Assembly: GCF_000346465.2 (NCBI RefSeq) | Contig: NC_034011.1 | Location: 701,955 to 765,954 of the forward strand | DNA length: 64,000 bases | Direction: 5' to 3' | From: Prunus persica | Lineage: Eukaryota > Streptophyta > Magnoliopsida > Rosales > Rosaceae | Shown: positions 46,611-59,439 of the stretch, one piece after another | How the letters are laid out: each line of letters starts with the position of its first letter | Numbering within the stretch: position 1 is the first letter of the stretch | Notes under the pieces: model-generated | The model's input: only the letters and a program-made list of their open reading frames with translations | Database searches by the model: none | Told to the model about the DNA's origin: nothing | Translations under genes and position numbers: made by a program

Positions 46611-49600
46611 ATGGTAGGTCAAGCTACGCAGGCACTGAAGATGAAGCAAGGATATCTGGGTATGGTATTGCCAATAACAATTACATCAATATGGTGGTGG
46701 AGTTGTCTGATCAGAGGCGTTGATGCAAGCCCACAGATCAATCTACTAAACAAGGGCTGCAGCCAATACAATGCCACAAACTTGCCTGACTTCTATACTA
46801 ATCTCAATGCCACTTTCTCAGACCTCAAAACACAGCTCAACAAAAACAGCACCCACTTTGCCACGGCACAGCAGGCCAGGGGTTCGGATCCCGTCTACGC
46901 CATGGTGCAGTGCAGGAACTACCTCTCCGCGGCTGACTGCGCTGCTTGCTTCGCTGCCGCGGTGTCCCAAATTCGCAACTGCTCCGCTGCCAACGGTGCC
47001 CGTGTCATCTACGACGGTTGCTTCCTCAGGTACACCCTGGTCTCTACTACTCTTCCATGATTTAGTTTTGTATATTTATTTGTTTTCTAAACTAAATGAC
47101 AACTAGATACACCCACTTGCTGGAAACAAAACACAAATGCATTAATATCTATCACGTCTTGCTATTTCTCATTCAAATTCAATTATTTCTCATTCTAATA
47201 ATTGCTTAACTAAATGACATTCGTGCCCTTATTATTTTCCAAAGTTTCCATCTGCTCCACATAATAATGCCTTACCCTTTCTAGAATATTGAACTAAAAA
47301 TCTATGGCTCCTCACCCTAATTGGCAGTCGGTGTCATAATTCAGAAAGTACAGAATTAGAAGAAGTCAAATATACTTGGAACATATTGCATCCTTCCTAG
47401 GGTCGTCGACGTTGTCGTGGCAGCCTAGCATCTTTCCAAGTTGCTGCCAGCCACATTTTTTATGTACAGAGACACAATATCACCAATAGAGCTAGATATT
47501 AGTGGGATTGGCCTAATCAGTAAACGGGTATGGTGATCGTTGACCAAAAACAAGTTCAATCATAACTTCATTGAATCAACACTAAGTAGTAGCTACAAAA
47601 TTTGATAATTGACTTCAAAGTCGTTAACAAAAATAATAGGGACATGTTCTAACATTAATTCTCACATGATGATGTGGGTCTTATGAAATTATAAGATTAT
47701 GATGGAAACTATATGTAAGAAAATTCGGAAATTAATTTACGAGGGATAGTTTTTAGTCATCAACTTTTTATAAATAGTCTTCCATCCTCCAAGACAACAA
47801 TATTCATGTTACGCCTTAATTGCACATGAAATGTAGCCATTTTGCTAGTCTAGTCTAGCCTAGTCTAATCCTCCCTAACAAACGAGGCCTAAGGTTATGA
47901 ATTAATGATCCTTTAAAAAATGTAAATAATATTACTGGAGAAATAATTTCGATAGCTTAGTCAAAGTTGCCGTCGATGATTATTGTCGATGAAGATTGAT
48001 CAACAAATTAAGATACGGCAACCTATAGACACATAGAAAACGCTGACAATAGAAACCAAACGTACTGCCAAAGTTAGTCACTTATTTCTTTCTTTTTTAA
48101 ACGATAATCCAATAAGAAAAATTTGGCAGTGGAAGAAAAATAAACATAGCGTGTTGCTAAAGTTAGTCACATCGTTGTTAACTTTTGTCTGGTTGGTTTA
48201 GGTACGAGAGCGCTGGGTTCTTTGACCAGACTTCCCTTCCTGGTAATGTAGGGCTTTGTAGCAATAAAACTGCATCACAAGCTACCGCATTTAGTGCAGC
48301 TGCTGGAAAATTGCTAGTGGATCTCCAACTTGCAACTCCCAAGATCAACGGTTTCTTTGCAGCAACTAAGAATGAAGTTGTTAGTAGTGGTAGTGGAAAT
48401 GAAACAGTCTATGGTGTGGCACAATGTGCTGAGACAATCAGCAAGACTGGTTGCCAAGATTGCTTGAATGTGGCATACGCCAACCTTCAAAGCTGCCCGC
48501 CTGATACGGATGGCAGGGCCGTCGATGCCGGGTGTTTCTTGAGGTACTCTAGTACTTCTTTCTTCCCTGACAACCAGACTACGAACATAGTGTCCTTCTT
48601 AAAAACCGGTAAGAATAAACTTTTATCATGTAGTCATTAAATTTGTTCATTAAATAATGTGTCATCGTTACATGTAAACTTTTTAGAAATATATAAGCTA
48701 GCTAGGCTTTACGTGAATCCGAATTTAGATACATGAAGTATTGTTATCTACTACATCATTTGGTGAACAAATTTGATGGTCCTAACAATTTTATGCGTAC
48801 GAGTAAAGTACTTTGTCTTTAATTTGGAAGTACCCGAAAGCATAATGTTTTTCATATATTATCTGGCAGGAGGCAATTCAAGAAAGAAAGCCATCATTAT
48901 TGGAGTCGTAGTTGGAGGTGTAGGTCTTCTTATTCTCATTGTTGGAGTTTTACTCTATTTTAAACTTTCAAGAAAGCCCGAGGCTGCTCGTAGAGGTATT
49001 CTTCTGCCACAACCACAGAATTCGAAGTTGCATTTCCTCTTACATATATACTATTATTCAATTAGCTCCTGCTCTAACCATGTTTACGTATATATATAAA
49101 CATAAAAAAATTGCTCGTACATGTCTTCAATTGTTTAAATTTACTCATTTTTAGGTGATATTTTGGGTGCAACCGAGTTGCAAGGACCAATGAATTACAA
49201 ATATAAAGATTTGAAGTCAGCAACCAAAAACTTCAGTGAAGAAAACAAACTTGGAGAAGGAGGATTTGGGGACGTCTATAAGGTAAATTATATGCTAATT
49301 AAAGAGCTCTAAGATAATTTAGTTCAGTTCAGTTCAGTACGGTCGAATATGGTGTACTCCTTTTTGACATGCATAAAGTTTTGAAAAAAATGGGAAAGTT
49401 GCATTGTCAAGCTTTTGATTATCCATGGGCATATTTCATTTTATTGCTCAAAATATAATCCCTAATGTTCATTTACAACTACATGATTGGACAGGGTACT
49501 CTAAACAACGGAAAAATAGTTGCAGTTAAAAAACTAGCAATTCTCCAATCCGACAGGGCAAAGGCAAATTTCATAAACGAAGTGAAGCTGATAAGTAACG

Positions 49601-50841
49601 TTCATCACCGGAATCTCATTCGTCTTCTTGGATGTTGTAGCAAAGGACCAGAGTTACTTCTCATATATGAATACATGGCAAACAACAGCCTCGACAGATT
49701 CATATTTGGTAATTTTAGGCTTCTTTGTTCAGCTATACCTCTAAATGTATGCTTACATATACATTTTATTGTTTTATTTGTTCATCTAAAGATCTGTTTT
49801 TTTTCTTCTTCTTCCATGGGAAATAGGTCCAAAAAGAGGCTCTCTCAACTGGAAACAGCTAAATGACATAATCCTGGGTACAGCTAGGGGTCTTGCCTAT
49901 TTACATGAGGAGTTTCATGTATGCATCATACATAGAGATATAAAAACCAGCAATATTCTTTTGGATGATAGTTTCCAGCCAAAAATTGCAGATTTTGGGC
50001 TGGCAAGGCTTCTACCAGATGATCAGACTCATCTTAGTACCAGATTTGCTGGAACATTGTAAGTTAAAGTACTTCAATTCCCACAGGCATCAACCGCTGC
50101 TGGAGATCTATATGATCATTACTCTTGTACAATGTTTATACCGATCTTTTGTTTTGACCTACTTGCGGTTCTATTCGCACTCAAAAAGTGATATGAATCT
50201 ACTATATACATGGCCGGTACACTAGGGTGACTCCACTAATTTGATCTTGTGTGACACTGACAGGGGATACACAGCACCTGAATATGCAATTCATGGACAA
50301 TTGTCAGAAAAGGTGGATACATATAGTTATGGTGTGGTTGTCCTTGAAATCATAAGTGGCCAAAAGAGCAGTGAAATCAAATCTGATGCTATGGGTGAAT
50401 TTCTACTTGAAAAGGTAACTTCCAAACTCTATATATAATTCTTCCCTGAGATTTCTATTCTGCTTAATTACTTTAGAATTGTGACATGTTTTATTTTATT
50501 TTATTTCTTTTCACATTAATGATTAGGCATGGAAACTGTATGAGAATGGCAAGCACGTGGAGCTGGTGGATCCAAATTTGGATCCAAATGAATACAAACC
50601 AGAAGATGTAAAGAAGATTATAGAAATTGCTCTGATGTGCACTCAACCATCAGCTGCTCAAAGGCCTACAATGTCTGAAGTTATAGTTCTACTTAAAAGC
50701 ACTAGCTCCTTGGAGAATAGGGCGCTCACTAGGCCTGTTTTTGTTGATTCTGATAAGAGAGTGAAGGGAGACACATCAACCTCTACTGCTTCCTCCACAT
50801 CCAACGCCACCGTATCGGTTTCTCAAGTTTCAGGTCGCTAA
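46611..50841 (+). CDS. Cysteine-rich receptor-like kinase (CRK), eight exons
   Basis: Exons: 46611-47029, 48202-48608, 48870-48995, 49155-49282, 49495-49708, 49827-50058, 50264-50414, 50527-50841; all GT-AG with phases that fit. A signal peptide ([20 protein letters not shown]) precedes two DUF26/Gnk2 domains, each with the C-x8-C-x2-C signature ([13 protein letters not shown] and [13 protein letters not shown]). Exon 3 carries the transmembrane helix ([20 protein letters not shown]). The kinase is complete: [30 protein letters not shown] and TAPEYA, so it should be active. It resembles CRK2/CRK3 types, plasma-membrane kinases linked to stress and immunity. The start is uncertain: ATG 46641 (MKQGYLGM) gives a more compact signal peptide than ATG 46611. 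A decayed copy of exon 3 and its introns lies at 61.2 kb. Confidence 0.92.
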
Positions 50842-51586
50842 GTGCTTAATTAAAGAAGTATATTTCAACTCTTGTACTTAAAATTTGGAAGTTTCCTTTC
50901 AATGTTTAGTTTCAAAGCAAAGACCTTTTTTTTTTATGTCTACTAGGATTGTTAACAACAGTGATTTCACACTCCTTTTTCTTTGTTTGAATTCCTCTTG
51001 GTTTTTCATGTAAAGCACAAATGCTAGTTGTATGCCCCAGAGCCAAACATTTGATGTACTTAAATCTTTAGTATTCAATAATACTGCATAACTGTTGGTA
51101 TTTACATGAATGGTTCATAAAATTGAAGTGGAGAAGAAACTATCTTAAGAGTTGAGAATGAGTTTGGGTGGCTTGAGTGAAAAAACTTTATCCATCAACA
51201 CAAGGAGATGGTGAAGGCATCTTATTATGGTGGGATCATTTGCATCCTCCGGAGCCTTTTTTTTTTTTTTCGAAATACGGCCAGATTTTAATCATTAAAC
51301 TAAGAATGTAAACGCTAGATCTGAAAGCAGATTCAAGGATTTCCATAAAAAGCATAATCAACATTACGTAGTTACAAACATACAAGATCCATCCACAATT
51401 GTTATATATACAGCAGAATCAGAGCATCATTGTTCCCTCACAGATACACACATCACCTTAACATATGCTTTTATTCTTTTATTGAATTACACGGAGTTTC
51501 TGACTATGTTTCTTTTTCTTTTATTCTCTTATTTGTTTATGGAATTACATATATTACTTTGAAGCAGCAGACCCGGTAAAGGGTGC
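50842..51586. other. Convergent 3' regions of CRK and DJ-1 copy A
   Basis: Contains the 3' ends of both transcripts and a T homopolymer tract (51260-51270). No gene seen. Confidence 0.45.
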
Positions 51587-53359
51587 CTAGAATGACACTT
51601 GAATATCAAGCAATGTCATCAACTGAGAAATAAGCTCTGGTTGGCCATGCCACGCTGCTGCGGTAACCAGATTTCCATCAGTGACACAACGATCTATTGG
51701 ATCCGCTTCCACAAATGTCCCCCCTGACGAAACCACACGAGCCTTAATCCCTGGGTATCCAGTACATTTCTTCCCCTGAAATATAGCCAATTGAACCAAT
51801 TATATGACATGATAAAAAGTGCCTAATCGGTTAATAAGTACATTAACCACTAATCAAAAGAAACAGAAAAAAATATCATCTCCTTTGCGATTTTAAAGAG
51901 CACTCACCTCCCTCTTCCCCATAGTTATTTACAATTGAGAGGTTAATAGGTCACAACAGATCAGCTCAACAGAACCAAAATACAAAGCACTACCACTATG
52001 TTTTTTTCTTATACCTGCAGAACACCAGCAGCAACTAAAATTTCCAGGCCATGGCAGATGGATGCAACTGGTTTCCTGGCTTCCATAAATTGTTTCACTA
52101 GTACAATAACATCCTCCTTTAGTGCCAAAAACTCTGGAGCTTTACCTCCAGGGAGTACAAGAGCGTCATAACTTGAGGCATCTATGGATTCAAAGTCAGC
52201 TGTTAAAACAAAATTATGTCCCCGGATCTCACTGTAGGTTTGGCCCCCTTCAAGATCACGGATAGCAGTTGGGCAGGTATCACCGGCTTTCTTCTTGGGG
52301 CAAACCACATCAACATGGCATCCTAGAACTTTGAGGGTCTGATAAGGCACAGTTACCTCATAATCTTCCGCGTAGTTCTACAAATATTGGGAAGGGGAGC
52401 AATTAAATGATGATGATTAGTAACTAACAGTTTAATCATTGGCTATATTTTGTCCCATATTTGTCATTGCAATATAAAAGAAACAGAAAAGAAAGCTTAC
52501 TCCAATGATGATGAGGACCCTTCTCTCTGAAGCACATATGTTGCCTCCTAGTGCCTTGAGAAAAAGCCCAATGAACTCAGGATTGCCATAATATGTGACC
52601 CCAGTAGTTAAATTATCATCAGCAACACACACTGACAATGTATCGGGTTCTACCCAGTGAGCACCAGCAGCAACCAATCCAGGTTTCATAGTTGAAACCG
52701 CGGTGCATTTGCGACCTTTAACAGCGCCTGCAGGTGCTAAGACCAACAGCCCATGGCAAATAGCAGCAATTGGCTTTCTGGAGTCAGAAAATTTTCTCGC
52801 CAATTCTACAACGGATGCCTTCATAGCAAGATGTTCAGGAGATCGTCCTCCTGGTATAACTAGACCATCATATTTGTCAAATTCGATGTCATCAAATGTT
52901 GCATTCAGTGTGAAATTGTGACCACGAGATTCTTTATTAGCCTGTAACCAAAAAGGTACACGAAAGAAAACCAAACACAACACACACATTAAAACAAGAG
53001 TAATGGTTAGGGGAATTCAAGCTTCTTTGTCTTGCTTGTCTCTCAAACTCAAACTCATCAGAGGTTGTTTTCCAACAACTGTGTTCAATATTAAATATAT
53101 AAAACATATTCCTCTTGTTTACAAATAAAAAAGAACAGGAAAGACAGGAAAGACAGAGTTTGACCTGGTCAGTGGACTCTACTTGAATGGTTATGGCAGT
53201 GGCGCAGATATCACCAGCTTTCTTGACAGGAGAAACTGCATCAACAGAGACTCCAAATGCCTGCAGTGCTTGAAATGGGACCATTGCCTCGTAATCTTCC
53301 ATGTAGTCCCCGCACAGTAACAACACCCTCCTCTGCACCTCGCCTTTCGGATTCCCCAT
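51587..53359 (-). CDS. DJ1D: Two-domain DJ-1/PfpI protein (DJ-1 homolog D-like), copy A
   Basis: Exons in transcript order 53165-53359, 52501-52941, 52015-52377, 51587-51775 encode 395 residues, close to the Arabidopsis DJ1D length. Each half is a DJ-1 domain. Domain 1 has GDYMEDYE and the nucleophile elbow AAICHG; domain 2 has NYAEDYEV and ASICHG. The acidic residue and Cys needed for the DJ-1 active site are therefore present in both. The protein ends LLDIQVSF, matching the family tail. Plant DJ1D-type proteins act as glutathione-independent glyoxalases (methylglyoxal to D-lactate) and help in carbonyl or oxidative stress. The exon 1-2 junction ([19 protein letters not shown]) differs from the usual HDF..GQTY sequence, so the loop there has diverged. 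Introns are short and conserved with copy B. Confidence 0.92.
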
Positions 53360-54214
53360 TTCTTTTCTTATTTCCTTCTTTAGTTTCTTTCTTCTTTTTC
53401 ACACAGAGAGAGTTTTCAGAGAGATTTTTCAGAGAGAAAGAGAGAGGGAGAGAGTCTGAATACAAGAAGGTAGGTTATAGCTTGAGCTGCTCCGCTTTGC
53501 TTACTTAAATACTCACAAAAGCGTTTTTGGAGGTTTGTGGAGTCAGCTCGATACGGTCGCTCGCAATTTGAGCAACACATCGCAGTCAGTTATCGTGGCA
53601 TCTCTCTATTCGCCGCTTCTTTTCAGTTCGGATAACTATTCTATTAGTTTCGAGCCTATCACCGTCTCCATGTTTGATACGTTTTTTTGTTGTCTTCTTT
53701 ACCGACCAAGTGAGTCTAAATTATTGAAACTTGAGTTTGTTCTCTTCACGGACCAAGTGGGTCTAAATTATTGGAGGAAGATTGAAACTTGAGTTTGTTC
53801 TCTTCACGGACCAAGTGAGTCTAAATTATTGGAGGATGATTAAAACTTGCAAAGAGGCGGATTTATTCTCTTATTGTGAATACAAATAATGGTCTAAATT
53901 ATTAGGGAAGTATTCTAACTTGAGTGCAAAGAGCACAAATTTAAGTGCAAAGGAGTGGACTCACTGTCTTATTACGAGTGCAAATGATAATCTAAATTAT
54001 TAGAGAAATATTTAAATTATATAGTGCAAAGAAGCGTACTCACTGTCTTATTGTGAATATTCAAATATTCGAGCTCAATGCTTCCTTTTCGATTGAAAAA
54101 AAGAAGAAGCTCAATGCTTCCAAGCCTATACTATAGAAAAGCTCTTTAGAGTCGTCATCTTCTTCTTCTTGCCTTCATTGTAGCACGTGTGTGGCCCAAT
54201 AGAAAAGCTCAATG
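53360..54214. repeat. Upstream region of DJ-1 copy A with a decaying minisatellite
   Basis: 53703-54060 contains repeated phrases: GACCAAGTGAGTCTAAATTA or a close variant three times (53704, 53752, 53809), then TCTAAATTATTAG and GTGCAAAG units. Part of the proximal sequence (GCGTTTTTGGAGGTTTGTGG) recurs upstream of copy B, so the promoters were duplicated with the genes. Confidence 0.7.
54127..54213. repeat. Direct repeat, left copy (pairs with 55691-55779)
   Basis: TATACTATA...AAAGCTCTTTAGAGTC, TGCCTTCATTGTAGCACGTG and TGTGGCCCAATAGAAAAGCT occur here and again right after the hAT element at 54223-55673. The duplication therefore predates, or surrounds, the insertion. Confidence 0.85.
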
Positions 54215-54222
54215 CTTCCAAG

Positions 54223-55673
54223 CAGGACCGGTCTTGAGATTTTGAAGGCCCTGTGCAAAACCTTAAATTGGGGCCTCACATAAGCTAACACAAACTTACA
54301 CCATTATGTAATGCCATACAATAAATTTTTTTTTTTTTTCAAGTGATCAAAGTACCCCTACTCCCAAGGAAAAAATTGAAATTTCACAAAAGAATTAAAT
54401 TGGATTAAATTGATTACATTGAGTCAGAGATGTTACACCTTTTGAATAATCACCATGATTGTGACGATGAGTCTTTGTCATCATAGGTCATACTCAGATA
54501 TTAAATATTTTTTAACACCTAATTTATTTTGTATCAATATTCCAAGAACATCATTAATTCGATGCAATTATTTTGGTTGACTTAGTTGGATGCATTATTT
54601 TTGCGAAATTGAATATCTTAGCATAATTATTGACTAATTCATTGTGATCGGGTATTTATTATTTCCGTTTGTGGTTGTGAAAGTAGATGGGATATTGAAT
54701 GTTGGTGTTGACATCGAACAAGCCTTTAACACAAGCAGATTTTGAAGTCGAGTCCTGAATAGAAGTTGAGGCCCTACAAACCAACACAACTAGAAACGTC
54801 TTTGTGTCAACAATTTGCTCACTCTGTATATATATAACATTTGTTATACATATAGAGTGCTGCTATTTCCACCCACTTGTCCTATTTTCTCACCCACTAT
54901 GTAAATTTGAAAAATTAAAATCCTACTTTTCCACCCAACATTATTCCTAAAAAACCCTTTAATTATTAATTCGACCAAACACCATCAACTCCAAGTTAAA
55001 AACATAAAAATTTTAATCCAAAAAAAAAAAAAACATTTTTCATCTTCTTCATGTGTTTTCAACATCACGACCTTACCCTACCATATTAATATTCTCATAA
55101 ACCCCTTAGCAGTACTGGTGGCTTCACGACCACGACACCACCACCACAACAACATACAACCAACAAGACTACAATGGATTTTTAATTGAAGTGATGTTAT
55201 ATGGAATAAGGACCCGTATGTGGGTTAATCAGACTAAAAAATCTTTAAAATGGAATAAAATTATAGGACAATTTGGCCTCTATTATCAACACCTACCAAC
55301 CCTGACACAATATTAAAGGTGGAGTTGAGAATTTGATTTGAATTTTTTTTTAAAAACTTTTCAAATGATTGAGATGGGTAGATCAATGCTCGCTGAATTT
55401 GTTGAGGCCAGGAAGATGGAAAGAATATGGAGAGTAAAAGAAAAAATTTATTTTCTTTTTAAAATTTGTTTTATTTTTAGGGTTTTAGAAGTCATTTTAC
55501 ATAGGGATAAATTTGTCTTTAAATTTTTTAAAATAAGGTGGGTGGAAAAATATGAGGTGGGTGAAAATAGCTGTACTCTACATATATTATACACATGAAA
55601 AAAAATTGGGGCCCCTAAAAAATTAAGGGCCCTGTGCCGTGGCACCACTTGCACACCCTCAGGACCACCCCTG
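54223..55673. mobile_element. Non-autonomous hAT element (1451 bp) with 8-bp target duplication
   Basis: The left end is CAGGACCGGTCTTGAG and the right end, inverted, is CAGGGGTGGTCCTGAG. The flanks CTTCCAAG (54215-54222) and CTTCTAAG (55674-55681) are an 8-bp duplication with one mismatch. GGCCCTGTGC appears near both ends in inverted orientation. The interior carries a second nested element (54853-55580) and no recognisable transposase. Confidence 0.85.
54853..55580. mobile_element. MITE-like element nested in the hAT element
   Basis: The left end TAGAGTGCTGCTATTTCCAC and the right end, inverted, TAGAGTACAGCTATTTTCAC form a TIR of about 29 bp that ends in CCACY. About 730 bp, AT-rich. An open frame at 55338-55598 has no motif. 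Confidence 0.75.
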
Positions 55674-55681
55674 CTTCTAAG

Positions 55682-56554
55682 CTAATGTCCCTATACTATA
55701 TTAAAGCTCTTTAGAGTCCTCATCTTCCTCTTGCCTTCATTGTAGCACGTGTGTGGCCCAATAGAAAAGCTAATGTCCCTATACTATAAGGACCATGCGG
55801 ATAAATAAATGTAATGTTTATCTCTGACAGGTCATGCTTTTTGAGCCGTGATATTTTTGGAATAGCGTTCGCGTGCATTTTACCTGGACTGCCATGTTGA
55901 TTTTCACCAGAGCAGCAAAGCTGCTTGCTTTGTGTTATGAGGTCTGGTTTTGTTAACAAACTATATTGCTTGACCTAGAAGAAAATGCAATATCATGTGG
56001 ATCCTCATTTCGCAGTTGCATGAGGATGGTTGTGAAAATACAAGAGCTAATTCTGGACAACATGATATTTGTGGGAGCGATTTCTTCCCACGAGAATATT
56101 CAATTGAAAGATTTCTCTTTCATCTTCGCCGCCCCTTTCTCATTGCAAAATAGATCGAAACAAGAGGACCACACTCGTGAGGTGTTGGCCAAAAGCCCTC
56201 AGATGCCTAAGTTAGTTCAATTGATTCGTAGAGAAAACAATAGCTAAATAGGGTACGGAGATATATATATATGTAAGGTGAAAACCGGATGGCCGGAGCC
56301 GTGAGTGGTGGTCGGAGCCTTGTGTAAAAGGAAGAGAGAGTATGGCGGCTAAGGTTTGTGAGGGATAATTTCTGCAGAGTTTCAGTAAGAATTTAGACGT
56401 ACCTAAACCCTTGTACGTAGCCATTTATTTACAGGGGCCTCAGAGGCTAGGGTTTTAGAGGAATAATTCCGCATATGGAAATGAATTATTCCTCCCTGAT
56501 TTGGCGAGATTGGCTTAATTAGGGATTTGAATGTAGGAATCAAATCAATCCCAA
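55682..56554. other. Region 3' of DJ-1 copy B, no gene seen
   Basis: Includes the right direct repeat (55691-55779) and 55840-56070, which matches the upstream region of copy B at 58810-59010 (GCAGCAAAGCTGCTTGCTT, GAGGTCTGGTTTTGT, GTGGATCCTCATTTCGCAG). From 56260 to 56570 the sequence is unrelated to copy A and supplies the new 3' end of copy B. Confidence 0.6.
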
Positions 56555-58451
56555 TTAAATTAGCAACTCTGGTTGGCCATGCCACGCTGCTGCGGTAACC
56601 AGATTTACATCAGTGACACAACGATCTATTGGATTCGCTTCCGCAAACGTCCCCCCTGACACAACCACATGAGCCTTAATCCCTGGGTATCCAGTAAATT
56701 TCTTCCCCTGAAATATAGCCAATTAAACCAATTATGTCATGTTAAAAAGTGCCTAATCAAGAAATAAGTACATTAACCACTAATCAAAAGAAACAGAAAA
56801 AATATTATCTCGTTTGCGATTTTAAAGAGTACTCACCTCCTTCTTCCCAATAGTTATTTACAATTGAGAGGTTAATAGGTCACAACAGATCAGCTCAACA
56901 GAACCGAAATACAAAGCACTAGATGTAACCTTTTTTACTTCCTTTTCAAGTTCAATCGATAAAGTATTTCAATCTGTTTTACTTTATCTTTAATAAGTAG
57001 CATTAAAACTGGAAGCATTATATTAATGTTTTAGTGACAAACGTTTAACCACTAAAATGCAGGTAGGATATATGTTTTTTCTTTAAGACCATACCTGCAG
57101 AACACCAGCAGCAACTAAAATTTCCAGGCCATGGCAGATGGATGCAATTGGTTTCCTGGCTTCCATAAATTGTTTCGCTAGTACAATAACATCCTCATTT
57201 AGTGACAAAACCTCTGGATCTTTTCCTCCAGGGAGTACAAGAGCGTCGTAACTTGAGGCATCTACGGATTCAAAGTCAGCTGTTAAAACAAAATTTTGTC
57301 CCTGCGTTTCACTGCAGGTTTGGGCCCCTTCAAGATCACGGATAGCAGTTGGGCAGGTATCACCGGCTTTCTTCTTGGGGCAAACCACATCAACATGGCA
57401 TCCTAGAACTTTAAGGGTCTGATAAGGCACAGTTACCTCATAATCTTCCACGTAGTCCTACAAATATTACAAATATTGGGGAGGGGAGCAATTAAATGAT
57501 AATGATTAGTATCTAACAGTTTGATCATTGGCTAGAAGCCTAAAACCATGAACTTGTCGTGGCGAAACTGGTAAAGCCGACTCGGGCTTTCTCCCCTTTC
57601 TCTTTTAATAATATTAAGGTTGGTTGTCACTTGAACTTGAGCATACTATTTTGTCCTATATATGTCATTGCAATATTAAAGAAAAAGAAAAGAAACCTTA
57701 CTCCACAGATGATGAGGACCCTTCTCCCAGAACCAGATATGTTGCCTCCTAGTGCCTTGAGAAAAAGCCTAATGAACTCAGGATTGCCATAATACGTGAC
57801 CCCAGTAACTATATTATCATCAACAACGCCCACTGACAATGTATCGGGTTCTACCCAGTGAGCACCAGCAGCAACCAATCCAGGTTTCACAGTTGGAAAC
57901 GCTGTGCACTTGCGACCTTTAACAGCGCCTGCAGCTGCTAAGACCAACTGCCCATGGCAAATAGCAGCAATTGGCTTTCTGGAGTCAGAAAATTTTCTCA
58001 CCAATTCTACAACCGATGCATTCATAGCAAGATGTTCAGGAGATCGTCCTCCTGGTATAAGTAGACCATCATATTCGTCAAATTCAATCTCATCAAATGT
58101 TGCATTCAGTGTGAAATTGTGACCACGAGATTCGGTATAAGCCTGTAACCCAAAAAGGTACGTACGTCCGTACAGAAAACCAAACCAAACACACACATTA
58201 AAACAGGAGTAAGGGGATACAAAATAAATAAATGAACAGGAAAGACAGAGTTTGACCCGGTCAGTGGACTCCACTTTAATGGTTATGGCTGTGGCGCAGA
58301 TATCACCCGCTTTCTTGCCAGGAGAAACTGCATCAACAGAGACTCCAAATGCCTGCAGTGCTTGAAATGGGACCATTGCCTCGTAATCTTCCATGTAGTC
58401 CCCGCACAGTAACAACACCCTCCTCTGCTCCTCGCCTTTCGGATTTCCCAT
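56555..58451 (-). CDS. Two-domain DJ-1/PfpI protein, copy B, with altered C-terminus
   Basis: Exons in transcript order 58257-58451, 57702-58142, 57095-57457, 56555-56707 encode 383 residues. Exons 1-3 have the same lengths as copy A (195, 441 and 363 nt). [14 protein letters not shown] and ASICHG are conserved, so both active sites look intact. In the last exon, homology to copy A stops at about 56573: after [10 protein letters not shown] the protein ends in LI and a stop, losing the terminal [13 protein letters not shown] helix. In the same exon GNLVT has become VNLVT. The gene may therefore be partly impaired although all introns are intact. The long open frame that reads through intron 1 is a coincidence; the GTCAAA donor and TTACAG acceptor match copy A. 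Confidence 0.85.
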
Positions 58452-58931
58452 TTCTTTTCTTATTTCCTTCTTTAGTTTCTTTCTTGCTTTTTCTTTCTTC
58501 TTTCTTCTTTCTTCTTTTTCAGAGAGAGAGATGGTCTAATAAAGGAAGGAAGGCCTGCTTTAAATACTAATACTCACACAAGCGTTTTTGGAGGTTTGTG
58601 GAGTCAGCTAGACACGTCGCAGTTAGTTATCGTGGCATCTCTTTCTATTCCTCTCTTCTTTTCAGTTCGGATAACTATTCAATGAGTTTCGAGCCAAGTT
58701 TGATATTCTCTGTTGTCTTATAATTATTCGAGGAAGATTCAAACTTGTAATGTTTATCTCTAACAGGCATGGACAATAAATGTAATGTTTATCTCTAACA
58801 GGTATGGATAGTTTCGAATAGCGTGCGCGTTGATTGTACCTCGACTGCCATGTTGATTTTCACCAACGCAGCAAAGCTGCTTGCTTGGTGTTATGAGGTC
58901 TGGTTTTGTCAACAAACTATATTAATTGACC
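58452..58931. promoter_or_regulatory. Upstream region of DJ-1 copy B
   Basis: The first 250 bases match the region upstream of copy A (GCGTTTTTGGAGGTTTGTGG, TTATCGTGGCATCTCT, TTCAGTTCGGATAACTATTC). This is a shared duplicated promoter with CT-rich leader sequence next to the start codon. Confidence 0.6.
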
Positions 58932-59198
58932 CAAAAGAAAATGCAATATAATGTGGATCCTCATTTCGCAGTGACAGGATGGTTGTGAAATACAGGCTAA
59001 CTTTGGGCAACATGATATTCAAAAGAAAATTCAATATCTTGTCGATCCTCATTTTGCAGTTACAGGATGGTTGTGAAAGTATAAGCTAACTCTGGACAAC
59101 ACGATATTCAAAAGAAAATGCAATATCTTGTCGATCCTCATTTCCCAGTTGCAGGATGGTTGTGAAAGTATAAGCTAATTCTAGACAACTGATATTCA
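58932..59198. repeat. 89-bp tandem repeat, three copies
   Basis: Units begin with AAAAGAAAATGCAATAT near 58933, 59021 and 59110. Each contains GATCCTCATTT, CAGGATGGTTGTGAAA and GGACAAC or GGGCAAC followed by GATATT. The motif is also present once at 55978-56070, downstream of DJ-1 copy B, so it expanded on this side only. Confidence 0.82.
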
Positions 59199-59439
59199 TT
59201 CAGGTAAAACTTCGAGGTGTACGATGAGAGAGAGAGAAACCAAGGGGGCCGATGACTAATAAAGCATAAGTAGTATAATACAAGCTTCATCCACAACCAA
59301 ACTTGCATGGAACATGGCATATACATATCGAGACCAGAATCATTTGTTCCCTCATATATACAAACGTCACCTTAACATAACACAACATACATGCCTTATT
59401 CTTTCATGAATTACATATAGTACATGCAAGCAGCTGACC

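Noticed and set aside
57627..58451. 274-codon frame of DJ-1 copy B reading through intron 1
   Set aside because: The extra residues match nothing in copy A; the donor and acceptor are conserved between copies and exon lengths are equal once the intron is removed.
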